This document shows positions 15,196-22,141 of a DNA stretch of 37,879 nt, in pieces. A program made the position numbers and the translations under genes. Position 1 is the first letter of the stretch; the number at the start of each line of letters is the position of its first letter. The DNA is taken from positions 1 through 37,879 of IMG/VR virus record IMGVR_UViG_3300009545_000014; one strand, written 5' to 3'. Under the pieces are notes generated by a model. The model made no database searches, was not told the DNA's origin, and saw nothing but the letters and a program-made list of their open reading frames with translations. This DNA is from a virus.

Positions 15196-16428
15196 CTAAA
15201 ATCCTGACATGTTATTTAGTCCCCATCCAGTAGCTCCAAATTGGCTTTGAGAGTATAGAGTTTGGGTCCTAGTTGATGTAAATTGTCTCTGACTTCTTTT
15301 CCAAACAAGCATTTCTTGCTCACGGAAAAAAGGTTCGTAAAATTGCAGTTGTTCTATGTCTCCAGTATCAGAAAGTATCTTCCTAGCGGCACCACGGGCC
15401 AGATATTCACTCATGTACGCGAACTGAATAGCGTCTGAGGTATTCAAGTATGCTGCAGGTGATAGGTAAGCGTCTAATTCGACAAGATATTGTGTATTTG
15501 GAGGAGCTCTAAAAGTAAGCACGTTATCATAATACAATACCGATCTGGGAATACCCATTTGATAATAATAACACAAACCGTTAATAGGCATCCCATCAGG
15601 GATAGCAGTAGGAAAATAAACATTTTGCGCTACTCCTGTGAAATAATTGATCGTGTTTTGTGTCGTAGAATAAAAAGGAAGCGGTATAGTTGGTTGACCG
15701 ATCGCCGTATTTCCATAAGGAGCAGCTCCCGGATTCATTAATAACCCATAGTTTTGATTGCCATCAAGAAATTGACCGCTATCGGCTATTGTTATATTAG
15801 CTCCATCTGCTCCAGTAGTTGTAAAATATACGCTAGAAAAAACGCTGGAAACGGGAACTTGAGGAATTTTTGTTCCTGCATTATCAGAAATAGGCGGATC
15901 TACGATCACATTACTCCCGCTATTAAATGCAATGACACCTGTCATATCTACATGTCCGCGTATAATACAAGCAGAAATTGGATTATTAATAGGACTAGTA
16001 TTTCCAGGTAAAAATGGGAACGGAAGCGTATAGGGGCCAGTAGTTCCGTTCCCTGTTCCAACCTGCACGTTAAGTTGGACGTAATTGGGCCATAAATTAT
16101 TAAATTGATTACGTTGCCCATAAAAAGGAATCTGTATCCCATTGACAAAACACGGGTCCATGAAACCTTGATAAACTGGGTAATAACTTATTTCTTGGGG
16201 TCCTAACTCTGTTTGAATGCTATATAAAGGCATGTTGTATCGATCCACACCAGGAGTGGTAATGAATTGATAGTTTGTCCTAAGATCGAATAATTGTATT
16301 CTAGCATCGACATCCATCGTCACAAAACGATTGATATAATCAACGATAAGAGCATCTGATATAACGGCATCCGATGGGCTTTTGATTATGCGTCGAACAT
16401 AAGTAATTACTGAATTTAAGACATTCAT
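15196..16428 (-). CDS. Head-to-tail connector/adaptor protein (410 aa)
   Basis: The N-terminal part is helical (NSVITYVRRIIKSPSDAVISDALIVDYINRF), which fits the helical domain of adaptor proteins such as P22 gp4 and T7 gp11 that dock under the portal. A beta-rich insertion (residues about 100-290) is followed by a helical C-terminus (YLARGAARKILSDTGD...FFREQEMLVWKRSQRQ). Adjacent genes (fibre-like protein and nozzle) support the role. The assignment is by pattern and context. Confidence 0.6.
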   Translation of the reverse strand: MNVLNSVITYVRRIIKSPSDAVISDALIVDYINRFVTMDVDARIQLFDLRTNYQFITTPGVDRYNMPLYSIQTELGPQEISYYPVYQGFMDPCFVNGIQIPFYGQRNQFNNLWPNYVQLNVQVGTGNGTTGPYTLPFPFLPGNTSPINNPISACIIRGHVDMTGVIAFNSGSNVIVDPPISDNAGTKIPQVPVSSVFSSVYFTTTGADGANITIADSGQFLDGNQNYGLLMNPGAAPYGNTAIGQPTIPLPFYSTTQNTINYFTGVAQNVYFPTAIPDGMPINGLCYYYQMGIPRSVLYYDNVLTFRAPPNTQYLVELDAYLSPAAYLNTSDAIQFAYMSEYLARGAARKILSDTGDIEQLQFYEPFFREQEMLVWKRSQRQFTSTRTQTLYSQSQFGATGWGLNNMSGF

Positions 16429-16616
16429 CTCTTGCCTTTGTGCAATCCTTTTAATGTTTCAGCTAATCTAGCTCTTTTAGCAGTCGTTGGATTTTTCGAA
16501 TGCTCAGCTTTTTTTAGCTTTGATTCTGGAATCTTTTTACCTTCAGGAAAGTGCAAAGTTTTATGCAAAGCTCCTTTATGCTTTATAGCTTCTTGAATCC
16601 ATTTTTCTTTAGCCAT
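16425..16616 (-). CDS. Small basic conserved phage protein (63 aa)
   Basis: A helical, Lys-rich protein (KWIQEAIKHKGALHKTL, then KRARLAETLKGLHK). The W-I-x-x-A-I-x-x-x-G-A-L pattern is common in small phage proteins of head modules, where it has no known role. It could bind packaged DNA or the scaffold. Overlaps of one base upstream and four bases downstream (ATGA) show tight coupling with the histidine-rich peptide and the connector. Confidence 0.65.
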   Translation of the reverse strand: MAKEKWIQEAIKHKGALHKTLHFPEGKKIPESKLKKAEHSKNPTTAKRARLAETLKGLHKGKR

Positions 16617-16807
16617 TATTTAGCCTTGTGATGTTTGTGTCCCATTTTAGCCATCTTATGAAGAGCGCTTAAATGATGTTTAGCCATCTTAGCATGATGG
16701 GCATGTGAATGCTCTTCATGATGCTCGTGATGTTCTTCTTTGTGATGCTTGGCATGATGTTTAGCATGATGCTTCTCATGATGTTCTTTTTCGTGATGCT
16801 TGGCCAT
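16616..16807 (-). CDS. Histidine-rich peptide (63 aa, 24 His)
   Basis: Twenty-four of 63 residues are histidine, mostly as HH pairs spaced by Ala/Glu/Lys (HHEKHHAKHHAKHH), then HAHH and MAKHH. This is a strong metal-binding composition (Ni, Zn, Cu, Co). A ribosome site (AAGGAG) precedes the ATG, and a TAATG overlap links it to the next structural gene. It therefore looks translated rather than spurious. The role in the virion or in the cell is unknown. It may bind metal, neutralise packaged DNA at low pH, or cross-link head proteins. No comparable family is recognised here. Confidence 0.65.
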   Translation of the reverse strand: MAKHHEKEHHEKHHAKHHAKHHKEEHHEHHEEHSHAHHAKMAKHHLSALHKMAKMGHKHHKAK

Positions 16808-16838
16808 TTTTTTCTCCTTAATTTTTGTTTTTCAATTC

Positions 16839-16857
16839 ATGTAAATCCGCTTTACAT
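16839..16857. repeat. Palindromic repeat copy 1 (ATGTAAA-N5-TTTACAT)
   Basis: ATGTAAATCCGCTTTACAT: a 7-bp stem with a five-base loop, in the gap between the 196-residue gene and the histidine-rich gene. The last base is also the last base of the stop codon region of the upstream gene. It is identical to the copy at 21695 and differs by two bases from the copy in intron 2. Confidence 0.8.
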
Positions 16858-17447
16858 TAAAAATTCGAGGCACCCATAAAGATAGACTTTCTATTAGATA
16901 CTGGCAAAGCATCCAGACGATTTTTCGTTGATTCAACGATCAATTGACCTGTCATCGTACCAAATTGATTTGTACCAACCGGCTTGCTTTCATCCATCTT
17001 AAGTTCTCTATATGTACATCCTTTAAGTCTTTCAGCTACGTATCTAGGTGCCCAAAGAGGTTTTCCTACTGGAACGATCCATTCTTCGCATGGAACGCCC
17101 GCAAAAGGCTTAACCCATAAAGTGATTGCTTCACCGATACATTCTCTATTTTCAGCTATAAATTTCACATATTCTTTTGCTTCAATATAATCTTGGCGAT
17201 ATTTTTCATTGAATTTTTCGTTAGGTTGGAAACTTCTATTAGCTTTTAGATAAAGTTCGTTTGATTTTTCAATATCTGACTGAGCAATTTTATGAATAGG
17301 TTCCACATCTTTTTTCGGGGCTGCCGATAATGTATCAAGATTGATTTCTTTAAGTTGATTTTCAAAATCTTTAGAAGATTCAGCGATTTTATCTAATTCT
17401 TTTTCTGCTTCTGATGTCTTCATTTTTGGTCTTTTATCGTCTGTCAT
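16857..17447 (-). CDS. Conserved head-module protein (196 aa)
   Basis: The N-terminal 60 residues are charged and probably disordered (TSEAEKELDKIAESSK). The C-terminal half is folded: WVKPFAGVPCEEWIVPVGKP, then a CTYRELKMDESKPVG segment, ending IFMGASNF. It is reminiscent of proteins that stand next to capsid genes in uncultured phages; the function is unknown. The start at 17447 was taken because the longer frame would run into the upstream stop, and AGGT precedes this ATG. It sits 7 bases after the end of the 141-residue gene. Confidence 0.55.
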   Translation of the reverse strand: MTDDKRPKMKTSEAEKELDKIAESSKDFENQLKEINLDTLSAAPKKDVEPIHKIAQSDIEKSNELYLKANRSFQPNEKFNEKYRQDYIEAKEYVKFIAENRECIGEAITLWVKPFAGVPCEEWIVPVGKPLWAPRYVAERLKGCTYRELKMDESKPVGTNQFGTMTGQLIVESTKNRLDALPVSNRKSIFMGASNF

Positions 17448-17454
17448 AATGTAC

Positions 17455-17880
17455 CTATAATGGTGAAATGTTGATGAAAGCGCCGGGGACATTAGTAGAT
17501 GTCTGATTAGTACCTGTTGAGCTAGTCAGGCCGCTATTAATATCTCCAACGGCTAATATTTGGGGTAAAACTTGTCCTGATGATGAAATAAATGGATTTG
17601 CATTCGATGAGTTAAGGCTTATTTCTACTTGATTAGGATTCGGGATACTTAAAACATATCCTGTTTGTTCGTTAAGTTGACTGCATCCGTTTTGTTCTGG
17701 AATGATTAATCGAACCTGTTGGCCTACCACATAGTTTAAGTTGACTGTTGTTGTAACAAGAGTGGTAATTCCTAAAGCAATAGCAGATATAACGAATCGA
17801 CTCGGCTGGTAAAACTGAGCGTTGATGGGGACATTGCTATAGGGCGGTATAGGCCCAAAAATTAACGGAGGCGTAGCCAT
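17455..17880 (-). CDS. Structural protein, paralogue of the 389-aa head protein domain (141 aa)
   Basis: The whole protein aligns with the C-terminal part (residues about 205-340) of the 389-residue protein. The shared blocks are ISAIALG-T-V, LNYVVGQQVRLIIP, CSQLNEQTGYVLSI, ILAVGDINSG and GAFINIS. This is clear within-genome paralogy. It may be a decoration or head-closure protein that pairs with the longer one. AGGAGAG stands before ATG 17880, which decides the start over an upstream in-frame ATG. Confidence 0.65.
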   Translation of the reverse strand: MATPPLIFGPIPPYSNVPINAQFYQPSRFVISAIALGITTLVTTTVNLNYVVGQQVRLIIPEQNGCSQLNEQTGYVLSIPNPNQVEISLNSSNANPFISSSGQVLPQILAVGDINSGLTSSTGTNQTSTNVPGAFINISPL

Positions 17881-17962
17881 TTCTCTCCTAAAAAAGGGGA
17901 TGGTTTCCCATCCCCCTAACATGCAAAAAAATATTAATATTTACAAGAAATATTACATATTT

Positions 17963-19132
17963 TTACGGATTGCTATAATCATGAAGATAAGCTCTCCATT
18001 CAATCACGTCGCCATCCGCACCACCTAAGAATGCATCCGTGTCAGTATGACCTGCACCAGTTCCAATAATGAAACCTTGAGAAGTATTATTGACAAATGC
18101 ACCTCTAATTGCTGGACCGTTAATTGTCCTTGTTCCACCCGAGAATGTCGGAAACTGTGGAGAAGGATAAAGAGGAGATCCTGCGCTAATTAAATTACCG
18201 CCTGTATTTACATCACCAACAGCAACAACTAATGGGAACTGTAATCCCGGTAAAGTTGAAACAGGTTGATTTGTAGTAAAGGCAGTATAGGAAGATGAAT
18301 TGATGTTAACGACAAACGTCCAGTTATCTGTAATGGATACTACATATCCATATACTGGAGATCCTGGAATCAAAATGTCTGGCAATTCATTTAATTGGCT
18401 TGTACCCCATGATGTAGGAATATGGAAACCAACTTCTTGACCTACCACATAATTATGATATGCAGCCGTTTGAATTGTTGTCGTAGCACCTAGCGTGATT
18501 GCTGTAATGACATTAACACCAGGTTCATAAAGGAATGGATAAAGCAACTTCTTAACAAAAGCACCTGTAGGTGAAGCTGCTAAGTTTGTATAAGCTGAAT
18601 TATTTGTGTTCCAGTTAACAATAAAATTATTGGCATCAGTAACAGTTACAATGGTCATAGGAACGTTACTCAATTGAGGCATACCTGCTGTGAATTGAGT
18701 AGAGTATAGACCATAAAACATTACTGTATCGCCTACACTATAGCCGTGACCAGTTACCTGAAAACTAGTTGTTGTACCTTTTGTTGATGCAACAACTTGT
18801 TGAGCAGGTCCAAACTGGAATCCTAATCCAGCACTAAACGGAGTAATACCATTTGTAAGCACCAAATCGGTACTTAATGTGGTAGCCCCGTTATATACTT
18901 CAATTACTGTAGGATTATATGTGACCATGCTAACTGTTACGTTAACACTAGCATCCCATTTTGCAAATGGAACACCATCATCAGCAGGTGTTAAACATTG
19001 AGTATAGTTGATTAACTCAACATAATCAGGAGTAAAAGGCAAATTAATGTATTTAAGGCTCGGAGCAGATACACCAAGAGATCCACCTGTAACAGTATAA
19101 TTACCCTTAGCCATTCTTGAATATTCAGCCAT
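17963..19132 (-). CDS. Head-associated structural protein (389 aa), possible decoration or tail-completion protein
   Basis: It follows the capsid gene directly (10 bases after its stop) with an AAGGAGG ribosome site. It is all-beta by composition. Three domains can be seen: an N-terminal part (MAKGNYTVTGGSL...W), a middle HGYSVGDTVMFYG...VTDANNFIVNW module that is also in the 992-residue tail protein, and a C-terminal domain found again in the 141-residue protein. Its position suggests a capsid decoration or portal-vertex protein. The exact role is not known. Confidence 0.6.
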   Translation of the reverse strand: MAEYSRMAKGNYTVTGGSLGVSAPSLKYINLPFTPDYVELINYTQCLTPADDGVPFAKWDASVNVTVSMVTYNPTVIEVYNGATTLSTDLVLTNGITPFSAGLGFQFGPAQQVVASTKGTTTSFQVTGHGYSVGDTVMFYGLYSTQFTAGMPQLSNVPMTIVTVTDANNFIVNWNTNNSAYTNLAASPTGAFVKKLLYPFLYEPGVNVITAITLGATTTIQTAAYHNYVVGQEVGFHIPTSWGTSQLNELPDILIPGSPVYGYVVSITDNWTFVVNINSSSYTAFTTNQPVSTLPGLQFPLVVAVGDVNTGGNLISAGSPLYPSPQFPTFSGGTRTINGPAIRGAFVNNTSQGFIIGTGAGHTDTDAFLGGADGDVIEWRAYLHDYSNP

Positions 19133-19142
19133 GATCGCCTCC

Positions 19143-19622
19143 TTAAATTACAGCAGCGCTTTTACGCGTGCTAAGTAGGTTTCTAATAGCTGTATCTTGC
19201 GTTAAAGCCTGAGCTTGCCAGAATTTAACAGCCAGAGTAGCATTTTGGGCCAACATACCACTATAGTATGGGTCACGATAAATTAAAGACATTGTACCAC
19301 CGTTTTGGTTAATATGGGTGATAGCTTGTCTACCAACGACTGTATTGTAATAAACGTCATTACCAAGAGCTGAAGTTTGTCTTGCAACTGGAGCTTCAGA
19401 ACTTGTTAAGATACGTATGTTAAATACTGAACCATATTCAGTCTGCAAAGCAGAAAGATTAGATCCATAGTTCCATTGGTTTAAAAATCCTTGTCCTGTC
19501 AAAGAATCGAAATCAGACTGAAGTTCAGTTGAACTAAGCATGAAGTATGCGCTTCTTACAGGACCTGTACCAAACTTCAGACTACCTTCGATACCGCTTT
19601 CAAATTTGAAAGCATTATTTGT
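19143..19622 (-). CDS. Major capsid protein, exon 3 (C-terminal 159 aa)
   Basis: Reads TNNAFKFESGIEGSLKFG... to the stop. The start of this exon follows a G at the 3' end of intron 2. Without splicing, the upstream frame hits an in-frame TAG inside the intron. Within the exon, SAYFML, DFDSLTGQGF and IRILTSSEAPV match the C-terminal pattern of N4-gp56-family capsid proteins (conserved Y-x-x-x-x-x-D-x-x-x-L, then an R-I/V-x-x-S). An internal ATG (SAYFML region) would give a spurious 132-residue product. Confidence 0.75.
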   Translation of the reverse strand, partial: TNNAFKFESGIEGSLKFGTGPVRSAYFMLSSTELQSDFDSLTGQGFLNQWNYGSNLSALQTEYGSVFNIRILTSSEAPVARQTSALGNDVYYNTVVGRQAITHINQNGGTMSLIYRDPYYSGMLAQNATLAVKFWQAQALTQDTAIRNLLSTRKSAAVI

Positions 19623-19799
19623 CTATCTATTACTTGTTGACCAATGTAAAACCGATTTACATGGGCGGGCTAGTCTTCTCAGCTAACCTCTCTATGTTTC
19701 CATAGAGTCTAGAGCACCGCATCATGCTTTCGCATGTCTTTCCGCTTGCTACGTTCACGCTGCAAGAGCAAATAGCTCAGCTTGCGCCTTGTTGTCTTC
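19623..19799 (-). mobile_element. Group I-like intron 2, short, without ORF
   Basis: The minus strand reads from GAAGACAACAAGGCGCAAGC to a 3' end TCAACAAGTAATAGATAG. These ends match those of intron 1 closely (ACAACAAGG-GCAAGC and TCAACAAGTAATAGAATG). The middle has a CTCTATG-GAAA-CATAGAG hairpin with a GNRA loop, as expected for P8 or P9. The 3' boundary is set by frame (ACA AAT AAT). The 5' boundary, after the T of GGT, is inferred. The 19-bp palindromic repeat (copy 2) lies inside it at 19644-19662. Confidence 0.6.
19644..19662. repeat. Palindromic repeat copy 2, inside intron 2
   Basis: ATGTAAAACCGATTTACAT: the same 7-bp stem as the other three copies with a slightly different loop. Its place near the 3' end of a group I-like intron, where peripheral hairpins occur, may mean the element can tolerate insertion there or serve as a splicing helper. 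Confidence 0.75.
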
Positions 19800-19916
19800 A
19801 CCATTACGTGTTAAGAGTTTCAAGTCCATCAGGAAAGATTTATACTCGACACACATTTTATCGAGTGTTGTAGCAACTAAAGAAAAGTCTGCTACGCCTA
19901 GGTTTGTAGGATTATC
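19800..19916 (-). CDS. Major capsid protein, exon 2 (39 aa)
   Basis: A 117-base exon that reads from DNPTNLGVADF to LLTRNG in the same frame as both neighbouring exons. It lies between two introns whose 3' ends align base for base. The Asp at its start follows the intron 1 3' G (AATG|GAT). The exon joins the helical part of exon 1 to the NNAFKF segment of exon 3. The exact 5' ends of both introns are the least certain part. Confidence 0.7.
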
Positions 19917-21013
19917 CATTCTATTACTTGTTGACTTAAATCACCCAACCAACTATCATTCTAGTATGATTAAAAGTACCGATCTTGCTTACACTGCTGG
20001 CTATATTGACGGAGATGGATGTTTCTACATTGATAAAATCTTTGTAGAAAATCGATTTAAATACCGTTGTTTTATGGCTATAAATTCTACTGAAATTGAA
20101 AATCTTCAGTGTATTCAGAGAACTTTCGGAGGAACTTTGACTTCCAAACCAAGTATTAAAACAGGTCATAAACCGTTGCATCGTCTTATAATAAAAGGAA
20201 AGAATCTTGAAATCCTTAAGGAAATTCAGCCTTTTTTGGTTGAAAAACTTAATGAATTTGAAGTTTTCGAAAAATTTAGAGATCCAAAAAACAGAGAACT
20301 TAGAGACCAATTGATTGATGAGATGGAAATTTTTAAAAAACAATCCAACATCATAAAGGTTTCTATAAAAAAAGAAGTTGAATCTTTTAGAAACACAATT
20401 GATCCAACAGAAGAAGATTTTGCCTATCTTGCAGGGTTTATCGATGCTGAATGTTGTCTCAACATCAATAAAAACAAACCTAAAAATAGACCTAATCCTA
20501 CTTACAAAGCTCTTTTGCAATGCAACAACACTAAATCCCCATTTTTTTATTGGGTTTCCAGTAGATTTGGAGGCCAGTTTCACTTCATTGATAGAAGTAA
20601 ATACATTAACCACAGAAATCAAATGTGTTGGAGACTTTCTGCAAACTCTCTCTTTAAAATTCTCGAAAAAATTTACACTTTCCTTATACATAAAAAGCCA
20701 GTTTGTGAAGAACTTATTAATTTTTGTAAAACAATTGTCCCTCTTGAATCTGTCATAAGCAGGAATAGTCCAAACTTTGGACAATTTTACAAGCCTATTA
20801 TGGAACAAAGAGAAAAAATATTTCATAAAATTCAAGCCCTTAACAAAAAAGGATGTTAATTTAAGCGGGTGGTCATTTCTGCCACCTCTGCATATTACTA
20901 TGCAGACTCGACTATCGCATACGTTTAATAAAACGTCCCTTGAACTTAGTCTGTCAGGCTGCACGAATTAAATAATTCTGCTTGCCCCTTGTTGTCCTTT
21001 ACAGCTTAATTTA
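19917..21013 (-). mobile_element. Group I-like intron 1, carrying a homing endonuclease gene on the opposite strand
   Basis: About 1,097 bases. The minus strand begins TAAATTAAGC, so unspliced translation stops at once after exon 1 (LPLAA-stop). Near the 5' end are ACAACAAGGGGCAAGC, then a GTGCAGCC segment, CAGACTAA (R-like) and GATAGTC (S-like), the complementary P7 strands of group I introns. The 3' end is TCAACAAGTAATAGAATG. Between the core and the 3' end lies a LAGLIDADG gene in antisense. Boundaries follow from frame and from alignment with intron 2. Confidence 0.7.
19966..20859 (+). CDS. LAGLIDADG homing endonuclease (297 aa), antisense within intron 1
   Basis: Two LAGLIDADG motifs: TAGYIDGDGCF at about residues 10-20, and LAGFIDAEC at 155-163. 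The first acidic residues are intact and the second motif ends in DAE instead of DGD/DAD. The length fits two-motif monomeric enzymes that cut long target sites and spread their intron. The gene is on the plus strand while the intron and capsid are on the minus strand, so it is not translated from the capsid transcript and needs its own promoter. The upstream frame stays open to 19789, but that part is capsid exon 2 read backward. The start at ATG 19966 lies just inside the intron. Confidence 0.85.
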   Translation: MIKSTDLAYTAGYIDGDGCFYIDKIFVENRFKYRCFMAINSTEIENLQCIQRTFGGTLTSKPSIKTGHKPLHRLIIKGKNLEILKEIQPFLVEKLNEFEVFEKFRDPKNRELRDQLIDEMEIFKKQSNIIKVSIKKEVESFRNTIDPTEEDFAYLAGFIDAECCLNINKNKPKNRPNPTYKALLQCNNTKSPFFYWVSSRFGGQFHFIDRSKYINHRNQMCWRLSANSLFKILEKIYTFLIHKKPVCEELINFCKTIVPLESVISRNSPNFGQFYKPIMEQREKIFHKIQALNKKGC

Positions 21014-21499
21014 AGCAGCAAGTGGGAGTTCCAAGTCAATCATCGAGGGTTTTACAACAGCAATACCTTTACCGTTGGTACCTGCTCCAGCATTAATTTG
21101 GCTAGCAGCTGATACAATATAGTCCCGTAAAATTAAATCCTCAGCTTGCCTCATGGCTACCGCTAAACGCTCAGATACCCAAGCTAATACACCTTCCTGA
21201 TCCTGGATAATGACTTGTTCGTTAATGATACAGCCAGTACCAAAAACAGCCATTTGAGCATCAATAATATCTCTTTGAGGAACTTGTGCAGGAGGATCAA
21301 TACCAGAGTTACCAAGTTGTACAGTTGGAGGCTGAAGAGCTCTAGGTCTCATAAAACGATATGTAGTACCGCCATTCATTGGCATACTTGACTTATCGCA
21401 GATTGTAATATAATTCATACCAGGAGTTGGCACGTATAACATTCCAGGCGCAAGCGACTGCAATATCATCGGACCCAAGTTACCTGTGGTCGTAATCAT
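21014..21499 (-). CDS. Major capsid protein, exon 1 (N-terminal 162 aa; N4-gp56-like)
   Basis: Principal shell protein of the head. Spliced, exons 1-3 give 360 residues with no stop. The residues VSERLAVAMRQAEDLILRDYIVSA (about 113-136) fit the spine-helix region of N4-gp56-family HK97-fold capsid proteins. ATG 21499 is preceded by GAGGTG; a GTG three codons upstream is the alternative. Exon 1 ends LPLAA, after which a TAA is met in the intron. The scaffold gene is upstream (22142) and head proteins are downstream, as expected. The family call is by eye, not by search. Confidence 0.75.
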
Positions 21500-21660
21500 G
21501 AATAACACCTCGAATAAGGCATTAATGTGACATGTGATCGGGAGACGAACCTAACTACATCTATTCTCGAGCATGTCTATTGAAAGGTGCGAATCTTTCT
21601 AACGCGAATTGCTCATAACGCAGAGCTTACGTAATTTCTTTATACTTATTCTTTGATTTC

Positions 21661-21679
21661 ATGTAAAGCGGATTTACAT
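21661..21679. repeat. Palindromic repeat copy 3, left arm of a large hairpin
   Basis: ATGTAAAGCGGATTTACAT. It is the exact reverse complement of copy 4 at 21695, so the two can pair along 19 bases around a T-rich 15-base loop, and each copy can also fold on itself. Confidence 0.85.
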
Positions 21680-21694
21680 TACGATTTTTTTTTG

Positions 21695-21713
21695 ATGTAA
21701 ATCCGCTTTACAT
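21695..21713. repeat. Palindromic repeat copy 4, right arm of the hairpin
   Basis: ATGTAAATCCGCTTTACAT, identical to copy 1 at 16839. Together with copy 3 it lies in the leader of the capsid transcript. Confidence 0.85.
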
Positions 21714-21786
21714 TGGAGAAATTCTTTCATTTTATTATCGAATTCTTCTTATATTAAGGGGACAATATCTTTTTCATTAGGATGTT

Positions 21787-21903
21787 CTAAGAACATTTTG
21801 GTGGTTCTTTAGGATCTTTAATGCCTGAAAACTTATAATAAGCAAAAGTCCCCATTAAAACAGCTCCAGCGACAAAATAACCGATTTGTTCAATGTATTC
21901 CAT
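21787..21903 (-). CDS. Small single-pass membrane protein (38 aa)
   Basis: A short frame with one hydrophobic helix (IGYFVAGAVLMGTFAYY) followed by KFSGIKDPKEPPK and Cys. An AGGTGAGG ribosome site stands before the ATG. It lies 6 bases after the end of the DUF6496-like gene, in the same direction. Small hydrophobic proteins are found in this position in some phages without known function. Confidence 0.55.
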   Translation of the reverse strand: MEYIEQIGYFVAGAVLMGTFAYYKFSGIKDPKEPPKCS

Positions 21904-21909
21904 ATATCC

Positions 21910-22140
21910 TCACCTTTTTTTAGGTATTTTAGCACCAGCTTTTCTTGCCTCTGATAAAGCAATGGCTATTGCCTGTTTTTGATCTTTAACTTTAGCTCCC
22001 GAGCCACTATGTAAAGTTCCCCTTCCATATTCATGCATCACAGTCTCTACTTTATCTTTAGGCTTAAGATTCTTTCTTTTTTTTGCACCTTCACCTAATT
22101 TATCAGGGTGTTTCATTGCTTTTTTTATAGATTCTTTCAT
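21910..22140 (-). CDS. DUF6496-like small basic protein (76 aa)
   Basis: Contains KVETVMHEYGRGTLHSGSG...QKQAIAIALSEARKAGAKIPKK. This is the typical order of DUF6496 proteins: a VMHEF-like box, a GTLxSGSG box and a QAIAIALSEARxAG helix. The family is widespread in phages and bacteria, basic, and of unknown function. It lies one base after the scaffold gene. Confidence 0.8.
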   Translation of the reverse strand: MKESIKKAMKHPDKLGEGAKKRKNLKPKDKVETVMHEYGRGTLHSGSGAKVKDQKQAIAIALSEARKAGAKIPKKR

Positions 22141-22141
22141 T

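Larger units (their letters stand above)
21500..21786 (-). promoter_or_regulatory. Long leader upstream of the capsid gene
   Basis: About 287 bases between the 38-residue gene and the capsid start. It contains the inverted pair of 19-bp repeats (21661-21713) and a GAGGTG ribosome site. No ORF of interest is seen. Its length is unusual for this compact genome, so capsid-specific regulation or a separate capsid promoter is likely. Confidence 0.5.

Noticed and set aside
19143-19541. Stand-alone 132-residue protein from ATG 19541
   Set aside because: No ribosome site at this ATG, and the frame continues upstream in phase with exons 2 and 1 of the capsid gene.
19936-20964. 342-codon open frame on the minus strand, antisense to the homing endonuclease
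   Set aside because: It is the mirror of the LAGLIDADG gene, with a Phe/Lys-rich composition and no motif or ribosome site. It also spans the intron core.
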